From: Cupriavidus numazuensis
Lineage (GTDB): Bacteria; Pseudomonadota; Gammaproteobacteria; Burkholderiales; Burkholderiaceae
DNA: 64,000 nucleotides
NCBI RefSeq assembly: GCF_905397435.1
Contig: NZ_CAJPVI010000042.1
Span: 16,118 to 80,117, forward strand
Reading direction: 5' to 3'
Shown one piece after another: positions 43,761-52,152 of this stretch; positions within the stretch are counted from its first letter, which is position 1; each line of letters opens with the position of its first letter. The notes beneath the pieces are model-generated. The model was given only the letters and a program-made list of their open reading frames with translations. It had not been told where the DNA came from and did not search any database. The position numbers and the translations under genes were made by a program.

Positions 43761-44416
43761 GTTTCGCCGGCGTAGCCGGCGACCTACTCTTTTGTCCGAG
43801 CGACAAAAGAGTAGGCAGAAAAGCGCGTCGTTGCCGCTGGCCATCAATTCCACGGCGGCAGTGGTTCAAGGGGCTTTGGACGCCTGCGATGGTGGTCGGC
43901 CGTTCGACCCTGCTACGCCATGTGAGTCAGAACCTGTGCCTTGCGCGGCACGGCTTTTGGACGATCCCCAAGACGGACTCGGGTACAGCGTTTCAAGCAG
44001 GGCGGTGGTGGGACGCCTTCGGCTGCGCTGCGCGCGCGTCGTCGTCTGGGGGCAAGCTCATCAGCGTGGCTGGCGCCGGAGTCCCCCTTCCAGTTCCTGA
44101 TGTCCTGTCTCTACGCGCATGCAATGCGCCCGAGGCTTCGTCACTGAGGCGAGGTTAGGACTAGACTTCACCGGACTTACTCCGAGCCGCGCGTAGCGCA
44201 GCCGTAGGCGTCCCCGTGAAGGCGTTGTTAGTAGGGACCACTCCGTAATCCGGGTTCGCTCGTACGCGCTGTCCCACCCCGATCATCTACGCGGCAGGCA
44301 GTCCAGCGGTCCTCTGATGCCCCAATGGCATTGAGCCCTTGTTTGACCACGTAAACGCGCTTTTGCCTCCTTTTGTCGCTCGGACAAAAGGAGGTCGCCG
44401 GCTACGCCGGCGAAAC
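43761..44416 (+). repeat. Hairpin-ended repeat, copy A (656 bp)
   Basis: This is the first of three related copies. Both ends carry an inverted repeat of about 64 bp starting GTTTCGCCGGCGTAGCCGGCG. Each end contains two palindromes. One is CGCCGGC-GTA-GCCGGCG. The other is a hairpin, CCTACTCTTTTGTC-CGAGC-GACAAAAGAGTAGG on the left and CCTCCTTTTGTC with its complement on the right. The inside is about 520 bp, GC-rich, and contains two overlapping open frames. A partial flanking module with another CGCCGGCGTAGCCGGCG lies at 43698-43714. It fills the gap between phnW and the oxidoreductase gene. Confidence 0.88.
43889..44158 (+). CDS. Conserved small frame inside repeat copy A
   Basis: This 89-residue frame includes STLLRHVSQNLC, HGFWTIPKTDSGTAFQ and WWDAFGCAAR. 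The same segments are encoded in copies B and C with only in-frame length changes. I recognise no family. A second frame shifted by one base is also open, so which frame (if any) is translated is unclear. No clear ribosome site is present. Confidence 0.3.
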   Translation: MVVGRSTLLRHVSQNLCLARHGFWTIPKTDSGTAFQAGRWWDAFGCAARASSSGGKLISVAGAGVPLPVPDVLSLRACNAPEASSLRRG

Positions 44417-44528
44417 AACAGCGTCCGCCAAGAGCGACAACCCCACAATTCGGCGAAGACCCTTTTTTATCGGTACTGCGGCTCTGCGCGGTGCCGCTTG
44501 TCAGGCAGGACTCGATATCCGCCGGCGC

Positions 44529-45920
44529 TCAGGCCACCTTATCGGCTTTACCTGCGGCCTGGGCGAAACGCGCCAGGAACTTGTCGAGCAGGAAAGGCTC
44601 CGTGTGCCGATCTTCCGCGCTTTCCTTGCGGCGGATCGCGTTGCGTACCAGCAGCGACCCGAGATAGCGCACCGGCTCCGGAGGAAATTGGCCACGCGGC
44701 CCCTTCGCCAGCCCTGAACGCGTCCAGGCATTGTCCTCGCCCAGCGCCAGCGACGACAGCATCTGGCCGCCCATATAGCTTGGCGCCACGCCATTGCCGG
44801 AATAGCCGAACCCATAGGAGATTGCGCGGTTTCCGTTCAGGTAGCCGAAGAACGGGAAGCCGGTCGACGAGCGGTCCGAGGGGCCATTCCAGCTGGCAAT
44901 CACGGGCACATCGCTCAAGGCCGGGAAGAACGCACGCAAGCTTTGCGTGAGCATCGTCTCGTATGGCGATGCCTGATTGAAGACCGGCACGATGCGCCCG
45001 CGGTAGGAGAACGTGTTGCCGCCCTTGCCAAGCATGAGCCGCCCGTCGCAGGTGGTGCGGTAGTAGTAGACGAAGGTGCGCGAATCCAGCACCGAGGTGC
45101 CGTGATCGAGCCCGATGCTGGCCAGCAGGTCGGGACAGCGGTCCGTCATGATCATGTCGCTCGACACAATGGCCACCGAGCGCTCGAACTGCGGGAACAG
45201 CGTTGGCATCCAGGCATTGAGCGCGAGCACAACGTGGTCGGCTTCCACGCGTCCGCTCGGCGTAACGACCGCGGGTCGCGCGGCATCGACCACGGAAATC
45301 ATCGGCGAGCGCTCATGGATGTCGATGCCCTGGCTCAACGCCACGCGACGCAGGCCACGCACCAGCTTGCCCGGATGCACCGTGCCGGCCAACGGTGAAT
45401 AGAAGCCGGAGCGGTTGCGGGCAGAGCCCGTTCGCGTGGCAACCTCGCCGCTGCTCAGGCGCTGCCAGCTATTGAGCCCCCAGTCCTCCAGCGCCTTCAC
45501 GACCGGATCGAGCAAACCTTCCTGGGCGGGATTGGTGGCGGTATAGATCGTGCCGTCCATGCGCAGATCGGCGTCGATACCATGCAGGCGGCAGAAATCC
45601 GCGATAGCGGGAATCGCATCCTCGGACGCCCGTACCAGCCGCATGGCTTCGGCCTCACCGAACAGCCGGGTCAACGTAAAGAGCTTGGTGGACCACGTCA
45701 GCATGCAACCGCCGTTGCGTCCGCTTGCGCCTGCGCCGCAGATATCGGCCTCGAGAATCGTAATTCTCGCGGAAGGGCGCTTTCGCTTGAGTTGCAGCGC
45801 TGTCCAAAGCCCGGTGAACCCGCCACCTACGATGCAGATGTCAGCCTGGTGGGTTCCGCGCAAGGCGGGGGCAAGATCGGTATCACCGAGAAGGGCCTGT
45901 TCTAGCCAGAAGGGGCGCAT
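44529..45920 (-). CDS. FAD-dependent aminophosphonate oxidoreductase (DAO family)
   Basis: This 463-residue flavoenzyme of the D-amino-acid oxidase/glycine oxidase superfamily has an N-terminal dinucleotide motif (ADICIVGGGFTGLWTALQLK, 27-46), then GAGASGRNGG and a C-terminal GFGYSGNGVAPSYMGG near the flavin. It resembles the group usually encoded with AEP catabolism genes (putative aminophosphonate oxidoreductase; Pbf-type FAD enzymes, by memory). Those act on AEP derivatives such as N-methyl-AEP and feed AEP or phosphonoacetaldehyde into PhnW/PhnY. Its nearness to the phn cluster supports this. GGAG precedes the ATG. A repeat element separates it from phnW. Confidence 0.85.
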   Translation of the reverse strand: MRPFWLEQALLGDTDLAPALRGTHQADICIVGGGFTGLWTALQLKRKRPSARITILEADICGAGASGRNGGCMLTWSTKLFTLTRLFGEAEAMRLVRASEDAIPAIADFCRLHGIDADLRMDGTIYTATNPAQEGLLDPVVKALEDWGLNSWQRLSSGEVATRTGSARNRSGFYSPLAGTVHPGKLVRGLRRVALSQGIDIHERSPMISVVDAARPAVVTPSGRVEADHVVLALNAWMPTLFPQFERSVAIVSSDMIMTDRCPDLLASIGLDHGTSVLDSRTFVYYYRTTCDGRLMLGKGGNTFSYRGRIVPVFNQASPYETMLTQSLRAFFPALSDVPVIASWNGPSDRSSTGFPFFGYLNGNRAISYGFGYSGNGVAPSYMGGQMLSSLALGEDNAWTRSGLAKGPRGQFPPEPVRYLGSLLVRNAIRRKESAEDRHTEPFLLDKFLARFAQAAGKADKVA

Positions 45921-45952
45921 GGAGTTCTCCGAGGTTGAGAGCTCTCCTCAAA

Positions 45953-45981
45953 TTACAACAATACGCCACAGTTTGCAACAA
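45953..45981. promoter_or_regulatory. Direct repeats upstream of the oxidoreductase gene
   Basis: TTACAACAA (45953-45961) and TTGCAACAA (45973-45981) are direct repeats exactly 20 bp apart, 33-61 bp before the start. They are a candidate tandem binding site on one helix face. The phnR operator core is not seen here, so control may be separate. Confidence 0.4.
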
Positions 45982-46038
45982 AATGACACAGGCTCCGTGC
46001 CGTCGGGGATGGGACGGTTCACGCGCTAATGCGGTCAG

Positions 46039-47280
46039 CTACCCTTTCACGCACACCACCTGCCTGAGCGTGTGCACGACCTCGACGAGGTCCGACTGTG
46101 CCGCCATCACCGCATCGATGTCCTTGTAGGCCATCGGGATCTCGTCGATCACGGCGGCGTCCTTGCGGCATTCCACGCCTTCGGTGGCGCGCACCTGGTC
46201 GGCGACGCTGAAGCGGCGCTTCGCCTCGGTACGGCTCATGGTGCGACCCGCACCGTGGCTGCACGAGCAGAACGACTCCGGGTTGCCCTTGCCCCGCACG
46301 ATGAACGAGCGCGCGCCCATGGACCCCGGAATGATGCCAAGCTCGCCCTCGCGCGCGCTCACCGCGCCCTTGCGCGTGACCAGCACGTCCTGGCCGAAAT
46401 GGCGCTCTTTCTGTACGTAGTTGTGGTGGCAGTTCACTGCCTGCGCCTCCGTGCTGAACGGCTTGCCGATGACGCGCCGCGCGGCGGCCAGCACGTTCGC
46501 CATCATCAGCTCGCGGTTGCGCCGCGCGAACTGCTGCGCCCAGGACACGGCGAACACGTAGTCGTTATAGTGCTCCGACCCTTCGGTCAGGTACGCGAGG
46601 TCGCGGTCCGGCAGGTTGGCCAGGTGCCGGCGCATGTCCTGCTGCGCCAGCGCGATGAAGGTCGTGCCAATCGCGTTGCCCACGCCGCGCGAGCCGGAAT
46701 GCAGCATGAACCAGACGGCATCGGTCTCGTCGAGGCAGACTTCGATGAAGTGATTGCCGGTGCCGAGCGTGCCGAGATGGCTGCGGTTGTTGGTGCGGGC
46801 GAGCTGGGGATACTTGTCGGTGATGCGGCGGAAGTCTGCGGCCATCTCGGCCCAGACGCTGTCGACCGGCTCCGGCACCTTTCCCCACGCGCCTTCGTCG
46901 TGCCGCCCGCGCTGTGCGGTGCGGCCATGCGGCACCGCGTGTTCGATCGCGCTACGCAACGGGCCAAGGCTGTCCGGCAGGTCCGATGCGCGCAACGATG
47001 TGCGCAACGATGTGCGCACGGCCATCATGCCGCAGCCGATATCGACGCCGACTGCCGCCGGAATCACAGCACCCACCGTAGGAATCACCGAGCCGATCGT
47101 CGAGCCCTTGCCGAGGTGCACATCGGGCATCACCGCGAGATGGCGGAAGATGAACGGCATCTGCGCGGTATTGGCGAGCTGGCGGCGCGCCTCTTCCTCC
47201 ACGGGCACGCCCCGGGTCCACATCTTGACCGGGTGGCCCTTGTCAGTCTTCAGCAGCTCGTAGCGGGCCTGTTGCGTCAT
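46039..47280 (-). CDS. rtcB: RtcB-family RNA ligase
   Basis: This 413-residue GTP- and Mn-dependent RNA ligase joins 2',3'-cyclic phosphate or 3'-phosphate ends to 5'-OH ends in RNA repair. Metal-site motifs are MPDVHLGKGSTIGSV, GVDIGCGM, HSGSRGVGN and NCHHNYV. SHGAGR contains the guanylylated His. The length is normal for the bacterial short type. A 12-bp tandem duplication within the gene (46984-47020) repeats TSLR in MAVRTSLRTSLRASDLP. No rtcA or rtcR is adjacent. Confidence 0.96.
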   Translation of the reverse strand: MTQQARYELLKTDKGHPVKMWTRGVPVEEEARRQLANTAQMPFIFRHLAVMPDVHLGKGSTIGSVIPTVGAVIPAAVGVDIGCGMMAVRTSLRTSLRASDLPDSLGPLRSAIEHAVPHGRTAQRGRHDEGAWGKVPEPVDSVWAEMAADFRRITDKYPQLARTNNRSHLGTLGTGNHFIEVCLDETDAVWFMLHSGSRGVGNAIGTTFIALAQQDMRRHLANLPDRDLAYLTEGSEHYNDYVFAVSWAQQFARRNRELMMANVLAAARRVIGKPFSTEAQAVNCHHNYVQKERHFGQDVLVTRKGAVSAREGELGIIPGSMGARSFIVRGKGNPESFCSCSHGAGRTMSRTEAKRRFSVADQVRATEGVECRKDAAVIDEIPMAYKDIDAVMAAQSDLVEVVHTLRQVVCVKG

Positions 47281-47573
47281 GGAATCACTCCGGGTTGAAC
47301 GGACTGCAGTTTAGACGCTGCTGCTGACCATCCAATCCCGAAGTGAAGCAAGGAGCGTCTCGAACGCCGCCGGGCTACCTGCTACCTGCGTCGGCGGGAC
47401 AGGCTCACCGGCCCTTCCCTGTTCCGGCCCACGCCTTGACATCGCCCGCTTTGCCGCTCACCGAATACAGCGGCGCGATGGTGGGCATCAAGCATACGTT
47501 CTGACGGAAGCACGCTCCGCAGTGGCGGAAGACTTCGCGCGGCAGGCTGGCATCCACCTGCCGCGCGATGCCA
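47281..47573. other. Gap between rtcB and the chemoreceptor gene
   Basis: These 293 bp contain no convincing gene. A short minus-strand frame overlaps the end of the chemoreceptor gene and runs on to 47405 with a few Cys, but it has no start of its own. I see no strong terminator. Confidence 0.4.
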
Positions 47574-49199
47574 TTACGCCATGGCGATACGCCCCGAAGC
47601 CTGAACCGCCCGCTTGCCCGGCTCATGCCTTGCGTGCGATTCGCCAGGCAGCCGGAAGACCGACACCAGTTCGTTCAGTTCGCGCCCCTGTTCCTCGAGA
47701 GAGCGCGAAGCCGACGCCGACTCGCTGACGAGCGATGCATTGTGCTGGGTGACCTGGTCGATCTGGACGATCGCCTGGTTCACCTGCTCGATGCCGCGTC
47801 CCTGTTCCGACGATGCGGTGGCAATCTCTTCGACGATGGCCATGACCTGGGCCACGGCCTGTGTGACGGATGCCATGGCGTGTCCCGCCGCGCCGGCCAG
47901 TTCCGCGCCCGTGGCAACCTGCTGGCCCGAGGTATCGATCAGCGCCTTGATCTCCTTGGCCGCGCCGGAAGAGCGCTGCGCCAGCGCGCGTACCTCGCTC
48001 GCCACCACGGCAAACCCGCGGCCCTGTTCCCCCGCGCGTGCCGCTTCGACGGCGGCATTGAGTGCAAGGATATTGGTCTGGAACGCAATGCCTTCGATGA
48101 TGCCGGTGATCTCGGCGATCTTGGCGGAACTCGCGCTGATGCCCTGCATGGTCTCCACCACGCGGCCCACGGTGCCGCTGCCCTCCTGCGCAACATTGGC
48201 CGCGTTGCGGGCCAGTTCCGTGGCATGACGCGCATTGTCGGTGTTCTGCCTGACAGTCTCGGTCAGCTCTTCCATGCTGGCGGCGGTTTGTTCCAGCGAC
48301 GCGGCCTGCTCTTCGGTGCGGCTGCTCAGGTCCGCATTGCCCTGTGCGATTTCGCGCGTCGCGCCGGCGATGCTGGCGCTGCCCGCACGCACGCGCGTCA
48401 CGGTTTCGGTGAGCCGTTCGTTCATGTCGCGCAACGCCGCGAGCAGGCGCCCGGTCTCGTCGTTGCTCGTCACTTCGATACGCGCGCCGAGATCGCCGCT
48501 GGCCACCGTGCGCGCCACGTCCACCGCCTGCCCGATGGGCCGCGTGATCGCGCGGGTGACCAGCACGCCGCCGATCCATGCGAGCGCCACCGCGGCCAGC
48601 GCGATCACGACCAGCAGGTTGCGCCGGCTGACATAGTCCGCGGCGAGCTGGGCCTCCATGTCACGCTGCCGGCGATGGGTCAGGTCGTCATAGGCATCGA
48701 CGGCATGCAACAGCGACTCGAGCAATGGCCGGCATTGCGTGTTGATGCGGGCAATCGCCTCGTCGGTGTGCTTGTCCGCGGCCAGCGTGACGATGGCCGT
48801 TGCCACGGGTCCATACTGTGCTTCGACGCGAACCACGTCCGCGACGCGCTGGCGCGCTTCGTCGCTGGCGGACTTGTCCTGGACCATCTGGCTGAGCTTG
48901 CCAAGGCGGCTCTGCACATCTTCATGCGCGCGCAGCGCTTCCGCTTTTTCCTTGTCGATCTCGGCCGCCTCGGTTGCGAGCACCATATTGCGCGCGGCGA
49001 TGGCGCGGCGGTCGACCGCCGCGCGCACCTCCGCGGACAGTTCGGAGCGTGCATTGAGACCGTTCAGATACTGGGTGAAGCCGTCCGTGGATGCGCCCAG
49101 CGCGAGCAGCGAATAGGCGGATACGGCCAGCACGATGCTGGCCAGCGTGCCAAAGCCGGCCAGGAGCCTGGCCTTGATCGAGAAATCCCTGAAATTCAT
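47574..49199 (-). CDS. Methyl-accepting chemotaxis protein
   Basis: This 541-residue transmembrane chemoreceptor has membrane helices at about 10-31 and 192-213 and a periplasmic four-helix sensor between them. It has a HAMP domain (ITRPIGQAVDVARTVASGDLG) and the long cytoplasmic coiled coil, with the highly conserved tip IAFQTNILALNAAVEAARAG and GRGFAVVASEVRALAQRS. There is no C-terminal CheR-binding pentapeptide. GGGGGA precedes the ATG at 49199. The ligand is unknown. It is not linked to che genes here. Confidence 0.95.
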   Translation of the reverse strand: MNFRDFSIKARLLAGFGTLASIVLAVSAYSLLALGASTDGFTQYLNGLNARSELSAEVRAAVDRRAIAARNMVLATEAAEIDKEKAEALRAHEDVQSRLGKLSQMVQDKSASDEARQRVADVVRVEAQYGPVATAIVTLAADKHTDEAIARINTQCRPLLESLLHAVDAYDDLTHRRQRDMEAQLAADYVSRRNLLVVIALAAVALAWIGGVLVTRAITRPIGQAVDVARTVASGDLGARIEVTSNDETGRLLAALRDMNERLTETVTRVRAGSASIAGATREIAQGNADLSSRTEEQAASLEQTAASMEELTETVRQNTDNARHATELARNAANVAQEGSGTVGRVVETMQGISASSAKIAEITGIIEGIAFQTNILALNAAVEAARAGEQGRGFAVVASEVRALAQRSSGAAKEIKALIDTSGQQVATGAELAGAAGHAMASVTQAVAQVMAIVEEIATASSEQGRGIEQVNQAIVQIDQVTQHNASLVSESASASRSLEEQGRELNELVSVFRLPGESHARHEPGKRAVQASGRIAMA

Positions 49200-49495
49200 G
49201 AATGTCCCCCTTCGCGTCCGTCGGACGCAAGCGCTGCGGTTGATTGTCAATCCTCCTGACAGACCCGGCAGGCATGCCCACCGTCTAACGCCTAGCGCCC
49301 GTTCCGAAGCCCTGCGCAGCCAATGCCATGCCGCGCCGGCAAGGGGTTCATGCGCGGCGCCGCCGAAACGGCACACGCGATGACCACATTCGTTCAAATC
49401 CTGTTGTTCCGCCGGCTAACGGCGAGGTTCCGCGGAGTTTGACCCCTCAGAAGAAGGGCGGGTTAACCCATGAAGCAGCGCGACGGCGTGCAGCT

Positions 49496-50638
49496 TCAGC
49501 CAACCGCCACGCGGTCTCGCCCGTCCGCCTTGGCGCGATACAGCGCCGCGTCAGCGCGCGACAGTACGCCATCGAGGGTGGTTTCGCCGGCCTCGACGCT
49601 GGCCAGGCCGACGCTTGCCGTACACGTGGGCCAGTCTTCACTGGCCTGGTTCGCGACGGCCTGCCGCACGCGTTCCGCCGTGGCGAGCGCGGCCGGACGA
49701 TCGGTCTGCGGCATCAGCACCACGAACTCCTCGCCACCAAAGCGACCGAGCTGGTCAGTGTGGCGCAACGCCTGGCGCACGGTCTCGACGAAGTGGACCA
49801 GTACGCGGTCCCCCACGAGGTGCCCGTACTGGTCATTGATACGCTTGAAGTGGTCAATATCCATGATCAGCAGCGAGAACGCACGACCGCCATTGCGCCA
49901 CTGCTGGAGTTCGCGGTCGCCGGCGAGCAGCACCGCGCGGCGGTTGAGGACACCCGTGAGGTCGTCGCGCTGCGACAACTGCTCGAACTGCTCGCGCATG
50001 TGCTCGCTGACGGTCAGCAGCAGGCCGATGCAGATGAACAACGTCGAGAAACTGAACGCCCCGATATAGGTCGTCTGGATGACATCGCCAACAAAGCGCG
50101 CCGAATCGGGCGCATCAAGGAAGACTGTCGTCACCGCACGCAGCAGCAGGATCAGGACCTGAAGCAGCAGGATAGCCACCGTGAAGCGCGGCCCGAACCC
50201 CTTGCCGTGACGCCACATCAGCCTTGCATGCGCGAGGCACACCGCTGCCAGGGTGCATGCCAGCAGCACAACGCGGATGCGGTAATCAGGCAAGATTGCC
50301 TGGTACCAGCCAAGGCTTGCCAGGCAGGCCAGGCCCACCGCGAGCCAGCGTGGCCATGTAACGGGCACGCCGAAGAAGCGCTGGCTGCCGACGTAGTACA
50401 GACCTGCTCCGGCGAGCATCAATCCATTGCCGCCCAGCACCACGCTCAGCGCGGGCCAGCGCCCGTCCATCGCGAACACCAACGCAGCGAGCGCGCTCAT
50501 CACAGGGGCCATCGCCCAGGGCAGCAATCCCTTGATCGATCGGGGATAGGCGTGGCGGAACGCCAGCAGGATGACGCAAAGGGCCATATCGATCATGCCC
50601 GTCATGATCGACAGCGAACGCAGGTCCAGACTTGGCAT
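49496..50638 (-). CDS. Diguanylate cyclase with N-terminal membrane sensor
   Basis: This 380-residue enzyme makes cyclic di-GMP from two GTP. About six to seven hydrophobic helices fill residues 8-210. The GGDEF domain from about 222 has DIDHFKRINDQYGH (substrate site) and GGEEF at 301-305. An intact inhibitory I-site, RxxD (Arg292-Asp295), lies five residues before GGEEF. So it should be active and feedback-inhibited. The start at 50638 is the first ATG that gives a normal N-terminus; upstream frame is low-complexity repeat DNA. Confidence 0.94.
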   Translation of the reverse strand: MPSLDLRSLSIMTGMIDMALCVILLAFRHAYPRSIKGLLPWAMAPVMSALAALVFAMDGRWPALSVVLGGNGLMLAGAGLYYVGSQRFFGVPVTWPRWLAVGLACLASLGWYQAILPDYRIRVVLLACTLAAVCLAHARLMWRHGKGFGPRFTVAILLLQVLILLLRAVTTVFLDAPDSARFVGDVIQTTYIGAFSFSTLFICIGLLLTVSEHMREQFEQLSQRDDLTGVLNRRAVLLAGDRELQQWRNGGRAFSLLIMDIDHFKRINDQYGHLVGDRVLVHFVETVRQALRHTDQLGRFGGEEFVVLMPQTDRPAALATAERVRQAVANQASEDWPTCTASVGLASVEAGETTLDGVLSRADAALYRAKADGRDRVAVG

Positions 50639-50679
50639 CGTCAGGCGGTGACAGGGTGGGATTGGCCTTGGGGAAAACG

Positions 50680-50825
50680 GGGGACTGCTTTGCGGGTCAT
50701 GGTCCTTTTTGGTCGGGCCGGGGAGGGGGTTTTGTTGGTGAAGGCTATATGGGATTGGGGGGTGGGGGCAAGTGGGGGGGAGAGGGGGGAAGTTGGGGGT
50801 TTCTGGTTGGGATTGGGGTGTCGTT
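50680..50825 (+). other. G-run tract upstream of the diguanylate cyclase gene
   Basis: At least nine runs of three to seven G occur here on the plus strand, densest at 50751-50819 (for example GGGGGG, TGGGGG and GGGGGGG separated by 2-6 bases). This meets the pattern for G-quadruplex formation. It lies 40-190 bp before the minus-strand cyclase gene and beside repeat copy B. Confidence 0.6.
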
Positions 50826-50910
50826 CTTGGCGGGCGCCGCTGTTTTGCCGGCGTAGCCGGCGGGGGTTTTGTGGTTTGGGGTTGATGTGTCGTTCTTGGT
50901 CCGCGCCGCT

Positions 50911-51596
50911 GTTTCGCCGGCGCAGCCGGCGAGTCACTTTTTGTCCGAGCGACAAAAAGTAACCAAAAAGCGCGTCGTTGCCGCTGGCCATCAATTCCAC
51001 GGCGGCAGTCGTTCAAACGGCTTTGGATTCAGTTTTGGTGGTCGGCCGTTCCACCCTGCTACGCCATGTGAGTCAGAACCTGTGCCTGACGCGGCACGGC
51101 TTTTGGACGATCCCCAAGACGGACTCGGGTACAGCGTTCCAACACGGTCAGTGGTGGGACGCCTTCGGCTGCGCTGCGCGCACGTCGTCGTCTGGGGGCA
51201 AGCTCATCAGCGTCGCTGGCGCCCGAGTCCCCGTTCCCGTTCCTGATGTCCTGTCTCTACGCGCATGCATTGGCAGGCATCGTCACCGAGGCGTGGTTCG
51301 CCTTGGGCCTGCGTGCTCAGACTTGAGCTCTGCGCATAGCGCAGCCGAAGGCGATCACGCGATATCGCTCGCAGCAGGGTCCACAGACGCTTGCAGGGCT
51401 CGTTCAATCAGCGCTGTAATTCTGACCACGGTCGTGCCCCACGCGGCAGGCAGCGGAAATCCCCTCTGAAGCCCATACCCGTACAACACCCCTGGCACAC
51501 TACGATAAAAATTCGCCCCTTTGGGGCAACCAAAACGCGTTTTTGGTTACTTTTGTCGCTCGGACAAAAGTGACTCGCCGGCTACGCCGGCGAAAC
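50911..51596 (+). repeat. Hairpin-ended repeat, copy B (686 bp)
   Basis: This is the second copy. Both ends begin GTTTCGCCGGCGnAGCCGGCGAGTCAC (inverted at the right). Their hairpins are built on CACTTTTTGTC-CGAGC-GACAAAAAGT and CACTTTTGTC-CGAGC-GACAAAAGT. The left half of the interior is nearly identical to copy A up to about 51275. The right half differs completely, so it is a mosaic. Extra palindromic modules flank it at 50831-50870 and 51640-51680. It lies between the diguanylate cyclase and ridA genes. Confidence 0.86.
51029..51469 (+). CDS. Conserved small frame inside repeat copy B
   Basis: This is the same frame as in copy A, giving VVGRSTLLRHVSQNLC, HGFWTIPKTDSGTAFQ and QWWDAFGCAAR. 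It then runs into copy-specific sequence because the right half of the repeat differs. The boundaries are arbitrary (the frame is open upstream). Translation is unproven. Confidence 0.25.
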   Translation, partial: SVLVVGRSTLLRHVSQNLCLTRHGFWTIPKTDSGTAFQHGQWWDAFGCAARTSSSGGKLISVAGARVPVPVPDVLSLRACIGRHRHRGVVRLGPACSDLSSAHSAAEGDHAISLAAGSTDACRARSISAVILTTVVPHAAGSGNPL

Positions 51597-51687
51597 AGCC
51601 GCGCCAGCGAAGAGCGATAACCTACCCCCAACGAGTAGCCCCGCCGGCTACGCCAGCGAAACAGCGGCGCCCGCCAAGAACCCCAGC

Positions 51688-52071
51688 CTACCCCTCACCG
51701 ACGACCGCCAAACATTCAATCTCCACCCTCGCCCCCAACGCCAACCCATTAGCCCCCAACGCACTCCTGACCGGATAAGGCGGCTCAAAAAACCCCTTAT
51801 AAACCTCATTAAAAACCTGCCATTCGCTAATATCCGCGAGCATGATCGTGCATTTGGCAACATCCCGCATCGTCAGCCCATGGGCTTCCAACGTCGAACG
51901 GATATTCATCAGCGCCTGTTTGGCTTCTTCACGGATACCGCCAGGAACAAGCCGCGTGCTGCCAGGCACGATACCCATCTGCCCTGACAGGTAGACAACG
52001 TTGCCAATGCGGACGGCTTCGGAGAACGGCAGTCCTGCGGGCAGGACCTTGCCGGAATTCAGGAATTCCAT
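51688..52071 (-). CDS. RidA-family protein
   Basis: This 127-residue RidA/YjgF protein has the family pattern EAVRIGNVVYLSGQMGIVPGS, EEAKQALMNIRSTLEAHGL and YPVRSALGANGLALGARVEIECLA. The last segment holds the Arg-Ser-A-L-G and Glu residues of the imine-hydrolysing pocket; the usual Cys is replaced. It would destroy reactive enamines or imines. It follows the LysR gene on the same strand (81 bp) and may be co-transcribed with it. The link to gentisate metabolism is not obvious. Confidence 0.9.
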   Translation of the reverse strand: MEFLNSGKVLPAGLPFSEAVRIGNVVYLSGQMGIVPGSTRLVPGGIREEAKQALMNIRSTLEAHGLTMRDVAKCTIMLADISEWQVFNEVYKGFFEPPYPVRSALGANGLALGARVEIECLAVVGEG

Positions 52072-52152
52072 GTCGCCCCTCCATGGTGGATGTGCGGCGC
52101 GCCGGAGCGCCGGCGCGTGGAGCATCCAATGTAGGCGCCAAAGCCCAACCGC

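Noticed and set aside
43761..44416. CRISPR-like array
   Set aside because: The repeats are inverted, long and few, without regular spacers. No CRISPR array is seen anywhere in the window.
47405..47626. Cys-containing 73-codon frame after the chemoreceptor gene
   Set aside because: It overlaps the end of the chemoreceptor gene, has no own start or ribosome site and matches no family I know.
49200..49495. Possible gene between the chemoreceptor and the diguanylate cyclase
   Set aside because: Frames here are short or extend from neighbouring repeat or antisense sequence. I see only the promoter region of the chemoreceptor.
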